DNA of 64,000 bases from Nocardioides panacisoli (GTDB lineage: Bacteria > Actinomycetota > Actinomycetes > Propionibacteriales > Nocardioidaceae): NCBI RefSeq assembly GCF_019448235.1, contig NZ_CP080409.1, forward strand, positions 496,001 through 560,000. The letters run 5' to 3'. Numbering within the stretch: the first letter of the stretch is position 1; each line of letters starts with the position of its first letter. This document shows positions 56,703-64,000 of this stretch, piece by piece. The translations under genes were made by a program, and so were the position numbers. The notes below the pieces were generated by a model. The model worked only from the letters and a program-made list of their open reading frames with translations, was not told where the DNA came from and did no database searches.

Positions 56703-57461
56703 ATGGGTGCCGGCGACGGAGTCGCCTGCTTCCTCCGCGGCGTCGCGGAGTGGCGGGCCCACCCGCGCCGCATGCTCGGCGGGATCCTCCCGGCGCTGCT
56801 GGTGCTGCTCGTGCTGGCCGCGGCGTTCGTGGTCCTGCTGGTGCGCATCGACGACCTCGTCGGGTGGGCGACGCCCTTCGCCGACGGCTGGGTCGACACC
56901 GCACGGCAGGCGCTGCGCGTGGCCCTCGGCCTGGTGGTCGTGCTCGGCGCCGGGGTCCTCGCCGTGGTGAGCTTCACCGCGATCACCCTCACCGTCGGCG
57001 ACCCGGTCTACGAACGGATCTGGCGTGCCACCGAGACCGACCTGGGCGGTCCGGTGCCCGACGCGGGGCCGGGGTGGTGGCGCTCGGTCGCCGACGGGCT
57101 CGTGCTGGTGCTCCTCGGCCTGGCCACCACGGTGGTCGTCTTCGTGGTCGGCCTGGTGCCGTTGGTGGGCACCGTGGCCGGGCCGGTCATCGGCGTACTC
57201 CTCGCCGGCCGGCTCGTTGCCCGCGAGCTGCTCTCGCGCCCCTTGGGCGCCCGCGGCCTGGACCGCCGGGAGCAGGGGGCCCTGCTGGCCGACCACCGGG
57301 GCGCCACGCTGGGCTTCGGGGCGGCCGTGCAGCTGTGCTTCCTGGTGCCCTTCGGTGCGGTGCTGATGATGCCGGCCGCCGTGGCCGGAGCGACGATGCT
57401 CGCTCGCGAGGTGCTGGACCGGTCGGCCGCAGGCGCGGTTCAGCGACCGGACTCGGTGTAG
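56703..57461 (+). CDS. EI24-domain (CysZ-like) membrane protein
   Basis: A 252-residue integral membrane protein with four to six hydrophobic segments, matching the EI24 domain. Family members in bacteria include CysZ, a sulfate channel, but the substrate cannot be inferred. ATG start is 8 bp after the preceding gene, so it may be co-transcribed. Its 3' end overlaps the convergent Nudix gene by 22 bp. Confidence 0.8.
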   Translation: MGAGDGVACFLRGVAEWRAHPRRMLGGILPALLVLLVLAAAFVVLLVRIDDLVGWATPFADGWVDTARQALRVALGLVVVLGAGVLAVVSFTAITLTVGDPVYERIWRATETDLGGPVPDAGPGWWRSVADGLVLVLLGLATTVVVFVVGLVPLVGTVAGPVIGVLLAGRLVARELLSRPLGARGLDRREQGALLADHRGATLGFGAAVQLCFLVPFGAVLMMPAAVAGATMLAREVLDRSAAGAVQRPDSV

Positions 57462-58204
57462 GACGGGCCGCCTCCAGCGAGGTTGGCCAGCGCCGACCGC
57501 ACCCGACGGGCGGTGAAGGGAGCCGCCCGCTCCTCGACCTCACCGAGCGTGCAGAACGCCGCGGAGGCGATCTCGCGCTGCTGCTTCACGATCCGGTCGA
57601 CGAGCTCGGGGGGATGCGCGCCACCGTCGAAGACCAGGCACAGCGCGTCGTCCCACCCGCTCCACGGCGGCAGCCAGTCCGTGAGCAGCAGCGCACCGGT
57701 GTCGATCTCCAGGGCGAGCTCCTCGGCCACCTCCCGGGCGACCGCGACGTGGGGGGACTCGCCGACCTCCACCACGCCGCCGGGCAGGTCCCAGTCGGCC
57801 TTGTAGGTGAGCTCGCACAGCAGCACGCGCGGTTCGGCAGACGTGTCGCGGATCAGCATCTGGCTGATCGCGCGCTTGCGGGGCAGGAAGGCGTTGAGCA
57901 GCGCACGGAACCCGCCCGGCTCGTTGACCGGGGTGTCGCCGGCCAGGCGGGCGTAGACGACCACGTTGGAGTGCGTGCCGCGCTGCACGCCCTCGCGGCG
58001 CAGCCCCGACCAGGTCGCGATGCGTTGCCCGTCGGTGTCGTCGGCGGCCACCTTGGCCTCGACGCGGTCGTGGTCGACCAGCGCGTTGGCCACCTCGCGG
58101 CGTACGACGTCCACGGCGGCCTGCCAGCCGCGGGCGGTCAGTTCGTCGGTCCAGGTGATGCGGGCGACGCCGTCCTCGACGGTGTCCAACAGGGTCTCGG
58201 GCAC
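57440..58204 (-). CDS. Partial GNAT domain fused to a Nudix hydrolase
   Basis: A 254-residue protein. The first 75 or so residues look like the C-terminal half of a GNAT acetyltransferase (RVEAKVAAD...GLRREGVQRG). Residues 100-220 form a Nudix hydrolase; the Nudix box reads GVVEVGESPHVAVAREVAEE, so the REUXEE core is intact but the usual G after it is Ala. The substrate is unknown. It follows moeA by 4 bp on the same strand. Confidence 0.75.
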   Translation of the reverse strand: MPETLLDTVEDGVARITWTDELTARGWQAAVDVVRREVANALVDHDRVEAKVAADDTDGQRIATWSGLRREGVQRGTHSNVVVYARLAGDTPVNEPGGFRALLNAFLPRKRAISQMLIRDTSAEPRVLLCELTYKADWDLPGGVVEVGESPHVAVAREVAEELALEIDTGALLLTDWLPPWSGWDDALCLVFDGGAHPPELVDRIVKQQREIASAAFCTLGEVEERAAPFTARRVRSALANLAGGGPSYTESGR

Positions 58205-58208
58205 GCCG

Positions 58209-59408
58209 TCAGCCTAGGTCCCACACGTCGACGAGGTCGCCGGCGTGCACCTCGGTGACCTCGGCGGGCAGGTCGATGAGGCAGTCGGCACGGGCGTACC
58301 AGCCGAGGAATCCCGAGCCGGCGGGGCCGCACGGCGCCACCGTGCCGGCGGCCGGGTCGAGGCGGCCGCGGCGGAACTGGCGCTTGCCCGGCGGGCACGT
58401 CAGGTTCTCGGTGAGGCGTGCCCGGACCACGGGGCGGTCCGGCCGCGGATGGCCGACGGCCCGCCGCAGGGCCGGCCGGACGAACACCTCGAACGAGGCC
58501 AGCGTGCTGACCGGGTTGCCGGGCAGGCAGACGACCGGCACGTCACGGTAGGTGCCCAAGCCCTGGGGCATCCCGGGCTGCATGGCCACCTTGGTGAAGG
58601 TGACCCCGCGCGGCGCCAGGGCGTCCTTGACGACCTCGTAGGCCCCGGCGCTCACACCGCCGGAGGTGATCAGCAGGTCGATGCCGTCCAGCTCGGCGTC
58701 GAGGAGGGAGAGGAAGGTGTCGACCTCGTCGGCGACCCACAGCCGCCGGATCGCCTCGGCACCCGCATCCTCCACAGCGGCCGCGAGCAGCGGGCCGTTG
58801 GCGTCACGGATCTGTCCGGACCCGGGCTCGGGGTGCTCGGCCAGCTCGGAGCCGGTGGAGCACACCAGCACGCGGGGCCGGGCGTGGACCGCCACCTCGC
58901 GGATCCCCAGCGCCACCAGCAGACCGAGCTGTGCGGGGCCGAGTCGTGCACCGGGGGAGAGGACGACGGTGCCCGGGGCGACGTCGACGCCGGCTGTGCG
59001 CACGAACCGCCCCGGCTCGCGCTCGGCGTGGATGCCCACCGTGTCGGTGCCGCCGTCGGTCGCCTCCACCTCGACGATCGTGTCCGCCCCGACCGGCACC
59101 GGTGCGCCGGTCATGATCCGGTGCGCCGAGCCGGGCGCCAGGTTGCCGACGGGCGCACCGGCGGGGATGTCGGCCGCCACCGGCAGCCGGACCGGGTGCT
59201 GCTCACTGGCGCCGGCGATGTCGGCCGACCGGACGGCGTACCCGTCCATGCCGGAGTTGTCGAAGGAGGGCAGTGCCTCGGGTGCGGTGACGGGCTCGGC
59301 CAGGATGCGCCCGCGGGCGTGGTCGAGGTCGACGGTCTCCGCGGCCGTGACGGCCAGGAGCGAGGCCACGAGGTGTTGGTGATCGCTCACCGTGCGCAGG
59401 TCGGACAC
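58209..59408 (-). CDS. moeA: Molybdopterin molybdotransferase MoeA
   Basis: Inserts molybdate into adenylated molybdopterin. 399 residues; motifs DGYAVRSADIAG (N-terminal), TSGGVSAGAYEVVKD and PGNPVST are all present. ATG start at 59408. It is upstream of and co-directional with the Nudix gene, 4 bp apart. No other molybdenum cofactor gene is in the window. Confidence 0.93.
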   Translation of the reverse strand: MSDLRTVSDHQHLVASLLAVTAAETVDLDHARGRILAEPVTAPEALPSFDNSGMDGYAVRSADIAGASEQHPVRLPVAADIPAGAPVGNLAPGSAHRIMTGAPVPVGADTIVEVEATDGGTDTVGIHAEREPGRFVRTAGVDVAPGTVVLSPGARLGPAQLGLLVALGIREVAVHARPRVLVCSTGSELAEHPEPGSGQIRDANGPLLAAAVEDAGAEAIRRLWVADEVDTFLSLLDAELDGIDLLITSGGVSAGAYEVVKDALAPRGVTFTKVAMQPGMPQGLGTYRDVPVVCLPGNPVSTLASFEVFVRPALRRAVGHPRPDRPVVRARLTENLTCPPGKRQFRRGRLDPAAGTVAPCGPAGSGFLGWYARADCLIDLPAEVTEVHAGDLVDVWDLG

Positions 59409-59599
59409 GGCACCAGCCTAGGTCCCGGCGAGGAGGGCATGCCCCCCGCAATGGTGGCGGAGCACGGCCCGGGCGGCCCCCAAAACCGCCCGAGCCGCAC
59501 GTCATGGTGATCAACGCTGTTGTCCGGCCCCGGGTTACGCGGCGGTCACATGCGGCGTCCTCGGCGACCTCCGAGCCGTGAGACGGTGCCCCACCCGCG

Positions 59600-59629
59600 T
59601 TGTCAACGTGTCGCATGTGGCGCGAGAAT
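59600..59629 (+). promoter_or_regulatory. Promoter of the enoyl-CoA hydratase gene
   Basis: TTGTCA at 59600-59605, 18 bp, GAGAAT at 59624-59629. An inverted pair CACATGCG (59547-59554) and CGCATGTG (59612-59619) has one arm inside the spacer, so a regulator could bind. The region 59409-59703 otherwise holds a GGGCGG/CCGCCC hairpin near 59471 and no gene. Confidence 0.5.
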
Positions 59630-59703
59630 GCGGACGGGAAACCTGAGCCGCGGCACCGCCGCGCGGCCATCGATGGACCCACCAACGGACTAGGAGAGGA
59701 CAC

Positions 59704-60486
59704 ATGGCAGCCGAGTACGTCCGCCTGGAGGTCGCCGACGGGGTCGGCACCATCCGGCTCGACCGGCCGAAGATGAACGCGATCAGCCTGCAGGTGCAGG
59801 ACGAGCTGACCGCGGTCGCTGCCGAGGCCACCGAGCGGGACGACGTACGAGCAGTCGTGGTGTGGGGTGGTGAGCGCGTCTTCGCCGCCGGCAACGACGT
59901 CAAGGAGATGGCCGACATGTCCTACACGGACATGGTCGACCGCGTCGAGGCGCTGCAGGGTGCGGTGACCGCGGTCGCGCGCATCCCCAAGCCGGTCGTG
60001 GCCGCCGTCAACGGCTATGCCCTCGGCGGTGGGTGCGAGCTGGCTCTCGCCGCCGACGTGCGGTTCGCCGCCGAGGACGCCGCTCTCGGGCAGCCGGAGT
60101 CGCTGCTCGGCATCATCCCCGGCGCGGGCGGCACCCAGCGGCTGGCGCGCCTCGTGGGACCGGCGCGGGCCAAGGACCTGATGTACACCGGCCGCTTCGT
60201 CAAGGCCGAGGAGGCCCTGGCCATCGGCCTGGTCGACCGCGTCGTGCCTGCCGCCGAGGTGTACGACGCCGCCGTGACCTGGGCCGCGCAGTTCGCGACC
60301 GGCGCGCCGTACGCGCTCCGGGCGATCAAGGACGCCGTCGACCGGGGGCTGGAGGCGGACCTGGAGACGGGCCTGGCCATCGAGCGGCAGCACTTCGCCG
60401 GCGTGTTCGCCACCGAGGACCGTGCCGTGGGCATGGCATCGTTCGTGGAGAACGGCCCGGGCAAGGCCGAGTTCAAGGGGAAGTGA
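59704..60486 (+). CDS. Enoyl-CoA hydratase
   Basis: Crotonase-fold enzyme, 260 residues. The oxyanion-hole segments AAGNDVKEMA and NGYALGGGCELAL are present; Glu112 and Glu132 match the two catalytic glutamates. It hydrates trans-2-enoyl-CoA in fatty-acid beta-oxidation; the precise chain specificity is unknown. ATG with GGAGAGGACAC upstream. ETF genes downstream fit the same pathway. Confidence 0.9.
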   Translation: MAAEYVRLEVADGVGTIRLDRPKMNAISLQVQDELTAVAAEATERDDVRAVVVWGGERVFAAGNDVKEMADMSYTDMVDRVEALQGAVTAVARIPKPVVAAVNGYALGGGCELALAADVRFAAEDAALGQPESLLGIIPGAGGTQRLARLVGPARAKDLMYTGRFVKAEEALAIGLVDRVVPAAEVYDAAVTWAAQFATGAPYALRAIKDAVDRGLEADLETGLAIERQHFAGVFATEDRAVGMASFVENGPGKAEFKGK

Positions 60487-60491
60487 AGGAC

Positions 60492-60845
60492 ATGGGGACC
60501 CACACCGACGGCGTCGACAGCCGATCACTCACGGTGGCGAAGGCACGCACCGTCGCCGCACGCATCGTCTGGACGGTCTGCGCGGTGCTCGCGCTCGTGC
60601 TCGCGGTCGCCGCCTTCAGCTACGCCCTCGAGCTGCGTGACGAGAACCCGCTGGTGAGCTTCGTGCGGGACCTCGCCAACGCGGTGGACCTGGGCATCTT
60701 CGACCTGGACAACCCGATCAAGGCCTTCGTCGACGAGGACGAGCCCTCGGTGGCGCTGACCAAGACCGCGTTGACCAACTACGGCCTCGGTGCGGTGTGC
60801 TACATCGTCGCCGGACGCCTGCTGGAGCGCATCGTCCGACCGTGA
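60492..60845 (+). CDS. Two-pass membrane protein, unknown function
   Basis: A 117-residue protein with a hydrophobic segment at about 20-44 (TVAARIVWTVCAVLALVLAV) and a second near 90-112. Between them is a charged loop with Asp/Glu. No family was recognised. It starts 5 bp after the enoyl-CoA hydratase stop, so it is likely in the same transcript. The longer frame from 60033 is a shadow. Confidence 0.7.
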   Translation: MGTHTDGVDSRSLTVAKARTVAARIVWTVCAVLALVLAVAAFSYALELRDENPLVSFVRDLANAVDLGIFDLDNPIKAFVDEDEPSVALTKTALTNYGLGAVCYIVAGRLLERIVRP

Positions 60846-60919
60846 CGCTCCTCACGTCGCCAGCGGCTGCCCGGCGGCGGTCGTCTCGGTGTGAGGGACC
60901 ACACGGGAGCCGGGGTTCA

Positions 60920-60939
60920 ACCGCTCCCAACTGAGCGGT
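60920..60939. promoter_or_regulatory. Inverted repeat upstream of etfB
   Basis: ACCGCTC (60920-60926) and GAGCGGT (60933-60939) with a 6-bp spacer, 87 bp before the etfB start. It looks like a site for a TetR- or GntR-type regulator. I could not identify the regulator. Confidence 0.45.
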
Positions 60940-61026
60940 AACCTGCCAGCGCTGTCCGCAAGGACCACATCCGTCCCTGTCCAGGGGACCCACGAAGCAC
61001 AGGAAGGGGCCGATCCGGCCACAACC

Positions 61027-61821
61027 ATGAACATTGTCGTCTGTGTGAAGCACGTTCCTGACGCGACCGCCGACCGGCGTTTCGAGTCCGACAACACCGT
61101 GGACCGTGTCGGTGTCGACGGTCTGCTGTCCGAGCTCGACGAGTACGCCGTCGAGCAGGCCCTCCAGATCAAGGAGAAGGCCGACAACCCCGAGGACGTC
61201 ACGGTCACCGCGCTGACCATCGGCCCCGAGGGCGCCGTCGACGCGGTCCGCAAGGCCCTGCAGATGGGCGCCGACGAGGGCGTCCACGTCCAGGACGACG
61301 CGATCGCCGGTTCGGACGCGATCGCGACCTCGCTGGTGCTGGCCAAGGCCGTGGAGAAGATCGGCCAGCCCGACGTCGTGATGTGTGGCATGGCCTCCAC
61401 CGACGCCGCGATGAGCGTCGTCCCGGCCATGCTCGCCGAGCGCCTCGGCCTGCCGCAGGTCACCCAGGCCTCGGTCGTGGAGCTCCAGGGCGACCAGGTC
61501 CGCATCAAGCGCGACGGTGACGACGCGACCGAGGTCGTCGGTGGCACGCTGCCGCTGGTGCTCTCGGTCACCGACCAGTCCGGCGAGGCGCGCTACCCGT
61601 CGTTCAAGGGCATCATGGCGGCGAAGAAGAAGCCGCTGGAGACCTACGCGCTGTCCGACCTCGGTGTGGACGCCGGCCAGGTCGGCCTCGACGCCGCGTG
61701 GACCACCGTCGAGGAGACCGCCGAGCGGCCGCCGCGCGAGGCCGGCGAGATCGTCAAGGACGAGGACGGCTCGGGCGCTCCGGCGCTCGTGGAGTTCCTC
61801 GCCTCGAAGAAGTTCATCTGA
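61027..61821 (+). CDS. etfB: Electron transfer flavoprotein beta subunit
   Basis: Beta subunit of the ETF dimer that takes electrons from acyl-CoA dehydrogenases. 264 residues: start MNIVVCVKHVPDATADRRF and the AMP-binding segment (LAKAVEKIGQPDVVMCGMAS) are typical. ATG start; AGGAAGGGGC lies upstream. Encoded 13 bp before etfA. Confidence 0.95.
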   Translation: MNIVVCVKHVPDATADRRFESDNTVDRVGVDGLLSELDEYAVEQALQIKEKADNPEDVTVTALTIGPEGAVDAVRKALQMGADEGVHVQDDAIAGSDAIATSLVLAKAVEKIGQPDVVMCGMASTDAAMSVVPAMLAERLGLPQVTQASVVELQGDQVRIKRDGDDATEVVGGTLPLVLSVTDQSGEARYPSFKGIMAAKKKPLETYALSDLGVDAGQVGLDAAWTTVEETAERPPREAGEIVKDEDGSGAPALVEFLASKKFI

Positions 61822-61834
61822 GGAGCGTTCGAAC

Positions 61835-62785
61835 ATGTCTGAAGTTCTGGTTCTCGTCGACCACGTCGACGGAGAGGTGAAGAAGCCGACCTACGAGCTC
61901 CTCGCGCTCGCCAAGCGTCTGGGCGAGCCGTCCGCGGTGTTCGTCGGCCCCGGCGACAAGGGCGACGCCGCCGCCGAGAAGGTCAAGGCCTACGGCGCGG
62001 AGAAGGTCTACGTCGTCGACGACGCCGACATCAAGGGCTACCTCGTGGCCCCCAAGGCCGAGGTGCTGCAGCAGCTGGCCGAGAAGGCCTCGCCTGCCGC
62101 GATCCTCGTGCCGTCCTCGGCCGAGGGCAAGGAGATCGCGGGCCGGCTCGCGATCAAGATCGAGTCGGGCCTGATCACCGACGCGGTGGACATCGACGGC
62201 GAGGGCGCGACCACGCAGTCGGTCTTCGCCGGCAGCTACACCACCAAGTCCAAGGTCACGCAGGGCACGCCGATCATCACCGTCAAGCCCAACTCGGCCT
62301 CCCCGGAGGAGGGCGCGGGTGCCGGCACGGTCGAGCAGTTCTCCGCGACGATCTCCGACGCCGCCAAGGCGGCGCAGATCGTGGCCTCGCAGCCGCGCCA
62401 GTCCACCGGCCGTCCCGAGCTCACCGAGGCCGCCATCGTGGTCTCCGGTGGTCGTGGCACCGGCGGCGACTTCGACGCGGTCGAGGGCCTCGCCGACGCG
62501 CTCGGTGCGGCTGTCGGTGCCTCGCGTGCCGCCGTCGACTCGGGCTGGAAGCCGCACAGCTTCCAGGTCGGCCAGACCGGCAAGACGGTCTCGCCGCAGC
62601 TCTACGTCGCCAACGGCATCTCCGGTGCGATCCAGCACCGTGCGGGCATGCAGACCTCGAAGACCATCGTGGCCGTCAACAAGGACGACGAGGCCCCGAT
62701 CTTCGAGCTGGTCGACTTCGGCGTCGTGGGCGACCTCCACGCCGTCCTCCCGGCCGCGACCGAGGAGATCGAGAAGCGCAAGTGA
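61835..62785 (+). CDS. etfA: Electron transfer flavoprotein alpha subunit
   Basis: Alpha subunit carrying FAD. 316 residues. The FAD domain (about 190-310) has [31 protein letters not shown] and [16 protein letters not shown], the family signature. ATG 61835, GAGGAGCGTTCGAAC upstream. Terminated by a perfect hairpin with a T run. Confidence 0.95.
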   Translation: MSEVLVLVDHVDGEVKKPTYELLALAKRLGEPSAVFVGPGDKGDAAAEKVKAYGAEKVYVVDDADIKGYLVAPKAEVLQQLAEKASPAAILVPSSAEGKEIAGRLAIKIESGLITDAVDIDGEGATTQSVFAGSYTTKSKVTQGTPIITVKPNSASPEEGAGAGTVEQFSATISDAAKAAQIVASQPRQSTGRPELTEAAIVVSGGRGTGGDFDAVEGLADALGAAVGASRAAVDSGWKPHSFQVGQTGKTVSPQLYVANGISGAIQHRAGMQTSKTIVAVNKDDEAPIFELVDFGVVGDLHAVLPAATEEIEKRK

Positions 62786-62787
62786 AG

Positions 62788-62968
62788 GGTTGAGTCGGCA
62801 CTTCTTTCCGGTCGAGTCGTGACTTCTTGACCGGAGGTTCCGACCACACGTCGGCGGCAGCGAGCGATCGCTGCCGCCGACGTCGTTTTTCCCGGCCGCG
62901 CCACCCGCGGGCGCGGGCCGCGGCGAGAACTTCTCACGACTCAACCGGCAACAAGTGAGCACTCGACC
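62788..62968. repeat. Four copies of a ~22-bp repeat around the etfA terminator
   Basis: Direct copies: 62788-62809 and 62810-62832. Inverted copies: 62925-62946 (more divergent) and 62947-62968. The consensus begins GGTYGAGT and ends ACTTSTTGCC. The two pairs flank the terminator at 62848-62890. No gene fits. Confidence 0.8.
62848..62890 (+). terminator. Intrinsic terminator of etfBA
   Basis: Perfect 16-bp stem (62848-62863 with 62868-62883) around GCGA, then CGTTTTT (62884-62890). A textbook factor-independent terminator, 62 bp after the etfA stop. Confidence 0.9.
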
Positions 62969-62987
62969 CGCGGCCTAGGATCGGGCC

Positions 62988-64000
62988 ATGAGCACCGCGG
63001 AGCAGGTCAGGGAGCTGGCGATCCGGGCGCGCGAGGCGTCCTACGACCTCGCGGTGGCCACCCGCGCCCAGAAGGACGCCGCGCTGCACGCGATGGCCGA
63101 GGGGCTCGGGGCAGCACAGGAGCCGATCCTCGCCGCCAACGCCCAGGACGTGGCAGCCGCCGAGGCAGCCGGTACGCCGGCCGGTGTGGTCGACCGTCTC
63201 CGGCTCGACCCCGACCGGCTCGCCGGCATGGCGCAGGGCCTGCGCGAGGTCGCCGGACTCGCCGACCCCGTGGGCGAGGTCGTGCGGGGCGGCGTACTCG
63301 CCAACGGTCTCGAGCTGCGCCAGGTGCGGGTGCCGTTCGGTGTCGTCGGCATGATCTACGAGGCCCGGCCCAACGTGACCGCCGACGCCGCCGGCATCTG
63401 CCTGAAGTCGGGCAACGCCGTCCTCCTGCGCGGCTCCTCCAGCGCGGCCCGCAGCAACGCGGCCGTCGTCGAGGCACTGCGCGGTGCCGTCGAGCAGTCC
63501 GGTCTGCCCGCCGACGCCGTGCAGCTCGTGCCCGCCGAGAGCCACGACTCGGTGAAGGCACTGATGCAGGCACGCGGGCTGGTCGACGTACTCATCCCGC
63601 GCGGGGGCGCCGGCCTGATCAACGCCGTCGTCACCGAGTCGGTCGTCCCCGTCATCGAGACCGGCGTCGGCAACTGCCACGTCTACGTTGACGCCGCGGC
63701 CGACCAGGACAAGGCCCTCGCGCTCGTCCTGAACTCCAAGACCCACCGCACCAGCGTGTGCAACTCCGCGGAGTCCCTGCTGGTCCACGCCGCGATCGCC
63801 GACGAGTTCGTGCCGCGGGTCGTCGCCGCGCTGCAGGACGCCGGGGTCACGCTGCACGGGGACCCGGCCTTCGCCGCCCACGACGGTGTCGAGCCCGCCA
63901 CCGAGGAGGACCACGACACCGAGTACCTCGCGCTGGAGATGTCGGCCGCCGTGGTGCCGGACCTCACCGCGGCCGTCGCCCACGTGCGCCGCCACTCCAG
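62988..64000 (+). CDS. proA: Glutamate-5-semialdehyde dehydrogenase ProA (partial)
   Basis: NADPH-dependent reductase of gamma-glutamyl phosphate in proline synthesis. The first 337 residues are present and the window ends inside the gene. The nucleophilic cysteine is in [15 protein letters not shown] (about 258). Also present are [14 protein letters not shown] and the [12 protein letters not shown] loop. ATG 62988, with TAGGATCGGGCC upstream. About 80 residues are expected to follow. Confidence 0.93.
   Translation, partial: MSTAEQVRELAIRAREASYDLAVATRAQKDAALHAMAEGLGAAQEPILAANAQDVAAAEAAGTPAGVVDRLRLDPDRLAGMAQGLREVAGLADPVGEVVRGGVLANGLELRQVRVPFGVVGMIYEARPNVTADAAGICLKSGNAVLLRGSSSAARSNAAVVEALRGAVEQSGLPADAVQLVPAESHDSVKALMQARGLVDVLIPRGGAGLINAVVTESVVPVIETGVGNCHVYVDAAADQDKALALVLNSKTHRTSVCNSAESLLVHAAIADEFVPRVVAALQDAGVTLHGDPAFAAHDGVEPATEEDHDTEYLALEMSAAVVPDLTAAVAHVRRHS

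Noticed and set aside
62788..62968. CRISPR array
   Set aside because: Two units are directly adjacent, and the others are inverted; no equal-length spacers.

Overview
The window is high-GC actinobacterial chromosome. Gene content and order (smc-ftsY, amt-PII-glnD, ffh, rpsP-khpA-rimM-trmD, rplS-lepB-rnhB-DUF2469-yraN-comM-dprA, rpsB-tsf-pyrH-frr-cdsA-rlmN), the zinc-type L32 and S2/S16 with alanine/glutamate/lysine-rich tails point to Nocardioides or a close relative (Nocardioidaceae). This placement is inference from gene order and protein style, not from a database search. No tRNA, rRNA, CRISPR array, insertion sequence or prophage was seen.

Layout. 1-4.0 kb: rsmD, coaD, a DUF177 protein, rpmF, rnc, mutM and a small coiled-coil protein. 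4.2-9.8 kb: smc, a hotdog thioesterase, a small membrane protein and ftsY. 9.85-13.9 kb: a nitrogen-control operon (ammonium transporter, PII, PII-modifying GlnD) behind a GlnR-type box. 14.0-17.9 kb: ffh, a PIN/NYN protein, an amidohydrolase and a membrane protein. 18.1-20.1 kb: rpsP-khpA-rimM-trmD. 20.2-22.8 kb: a second ammonium transporter with its own GlnR-type box, then a convergent Fic enzyme; both look inserted between trmD and rplS. 23.0-30.4 kb: rplS-lepB-rnhB-DUF2469, a TadG-like protein, yraN-comM-dprA. 30.6-39.2 kb: a type IV pilus cluster (major pilin, PilT, PilB, PilC, three minor-pilin-like proteins, PilD) between dprA and xerC. 39.3-43.0 kb: xerC, a secreted M23 protein, rpsB-tsf. 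43.3-46.0 kb: an SPFH / zinc-ribbon / small membrane protein triad resembling part of the Bacillus ydj membrane-stress operon, inserted between tsf and pyrH. 46.0-48.4 kb: pyrH-frr-cdsA and a 92-bp tandem duplication. 48.4-50.4 kb: kynA-kynU (tryptophan breakdown). 50.5-60.8 kb: rlmN, a mannosyltransferase, a LOG-like protein, small membrane proteins, MarR, a cysteine-less thioredoxin-fold/TPR protein, EI24, a GNAT/Nudix fusion, moeA and an enoyl-CoA hydratase. 61.0-64.0 kb: etfBA, a perfect terminator within an unusual repeat cluster, and proA running off the end.

How the parts work together. Both ammonium transporters probably answer to one nitrogen regulator: each has a GlnR-like box with the same 22-bp spacing of half sites, ending 82 nt before the start codon. 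The comM-dprA-pilus neighbourhood combines DNA-processing proteins with a retractable pilus and suggests DNA uptake, though no DNA receptor or channel gene lies here. The strongest leads for something not well described are the PspA-less SPFH/zinc-ribbon triad, the pilus cluster with its repeat-bearing, Glu5-less large pilin-like protein, the four-copy repeat around the etfA terminator, and the likely ATC start of rnc.
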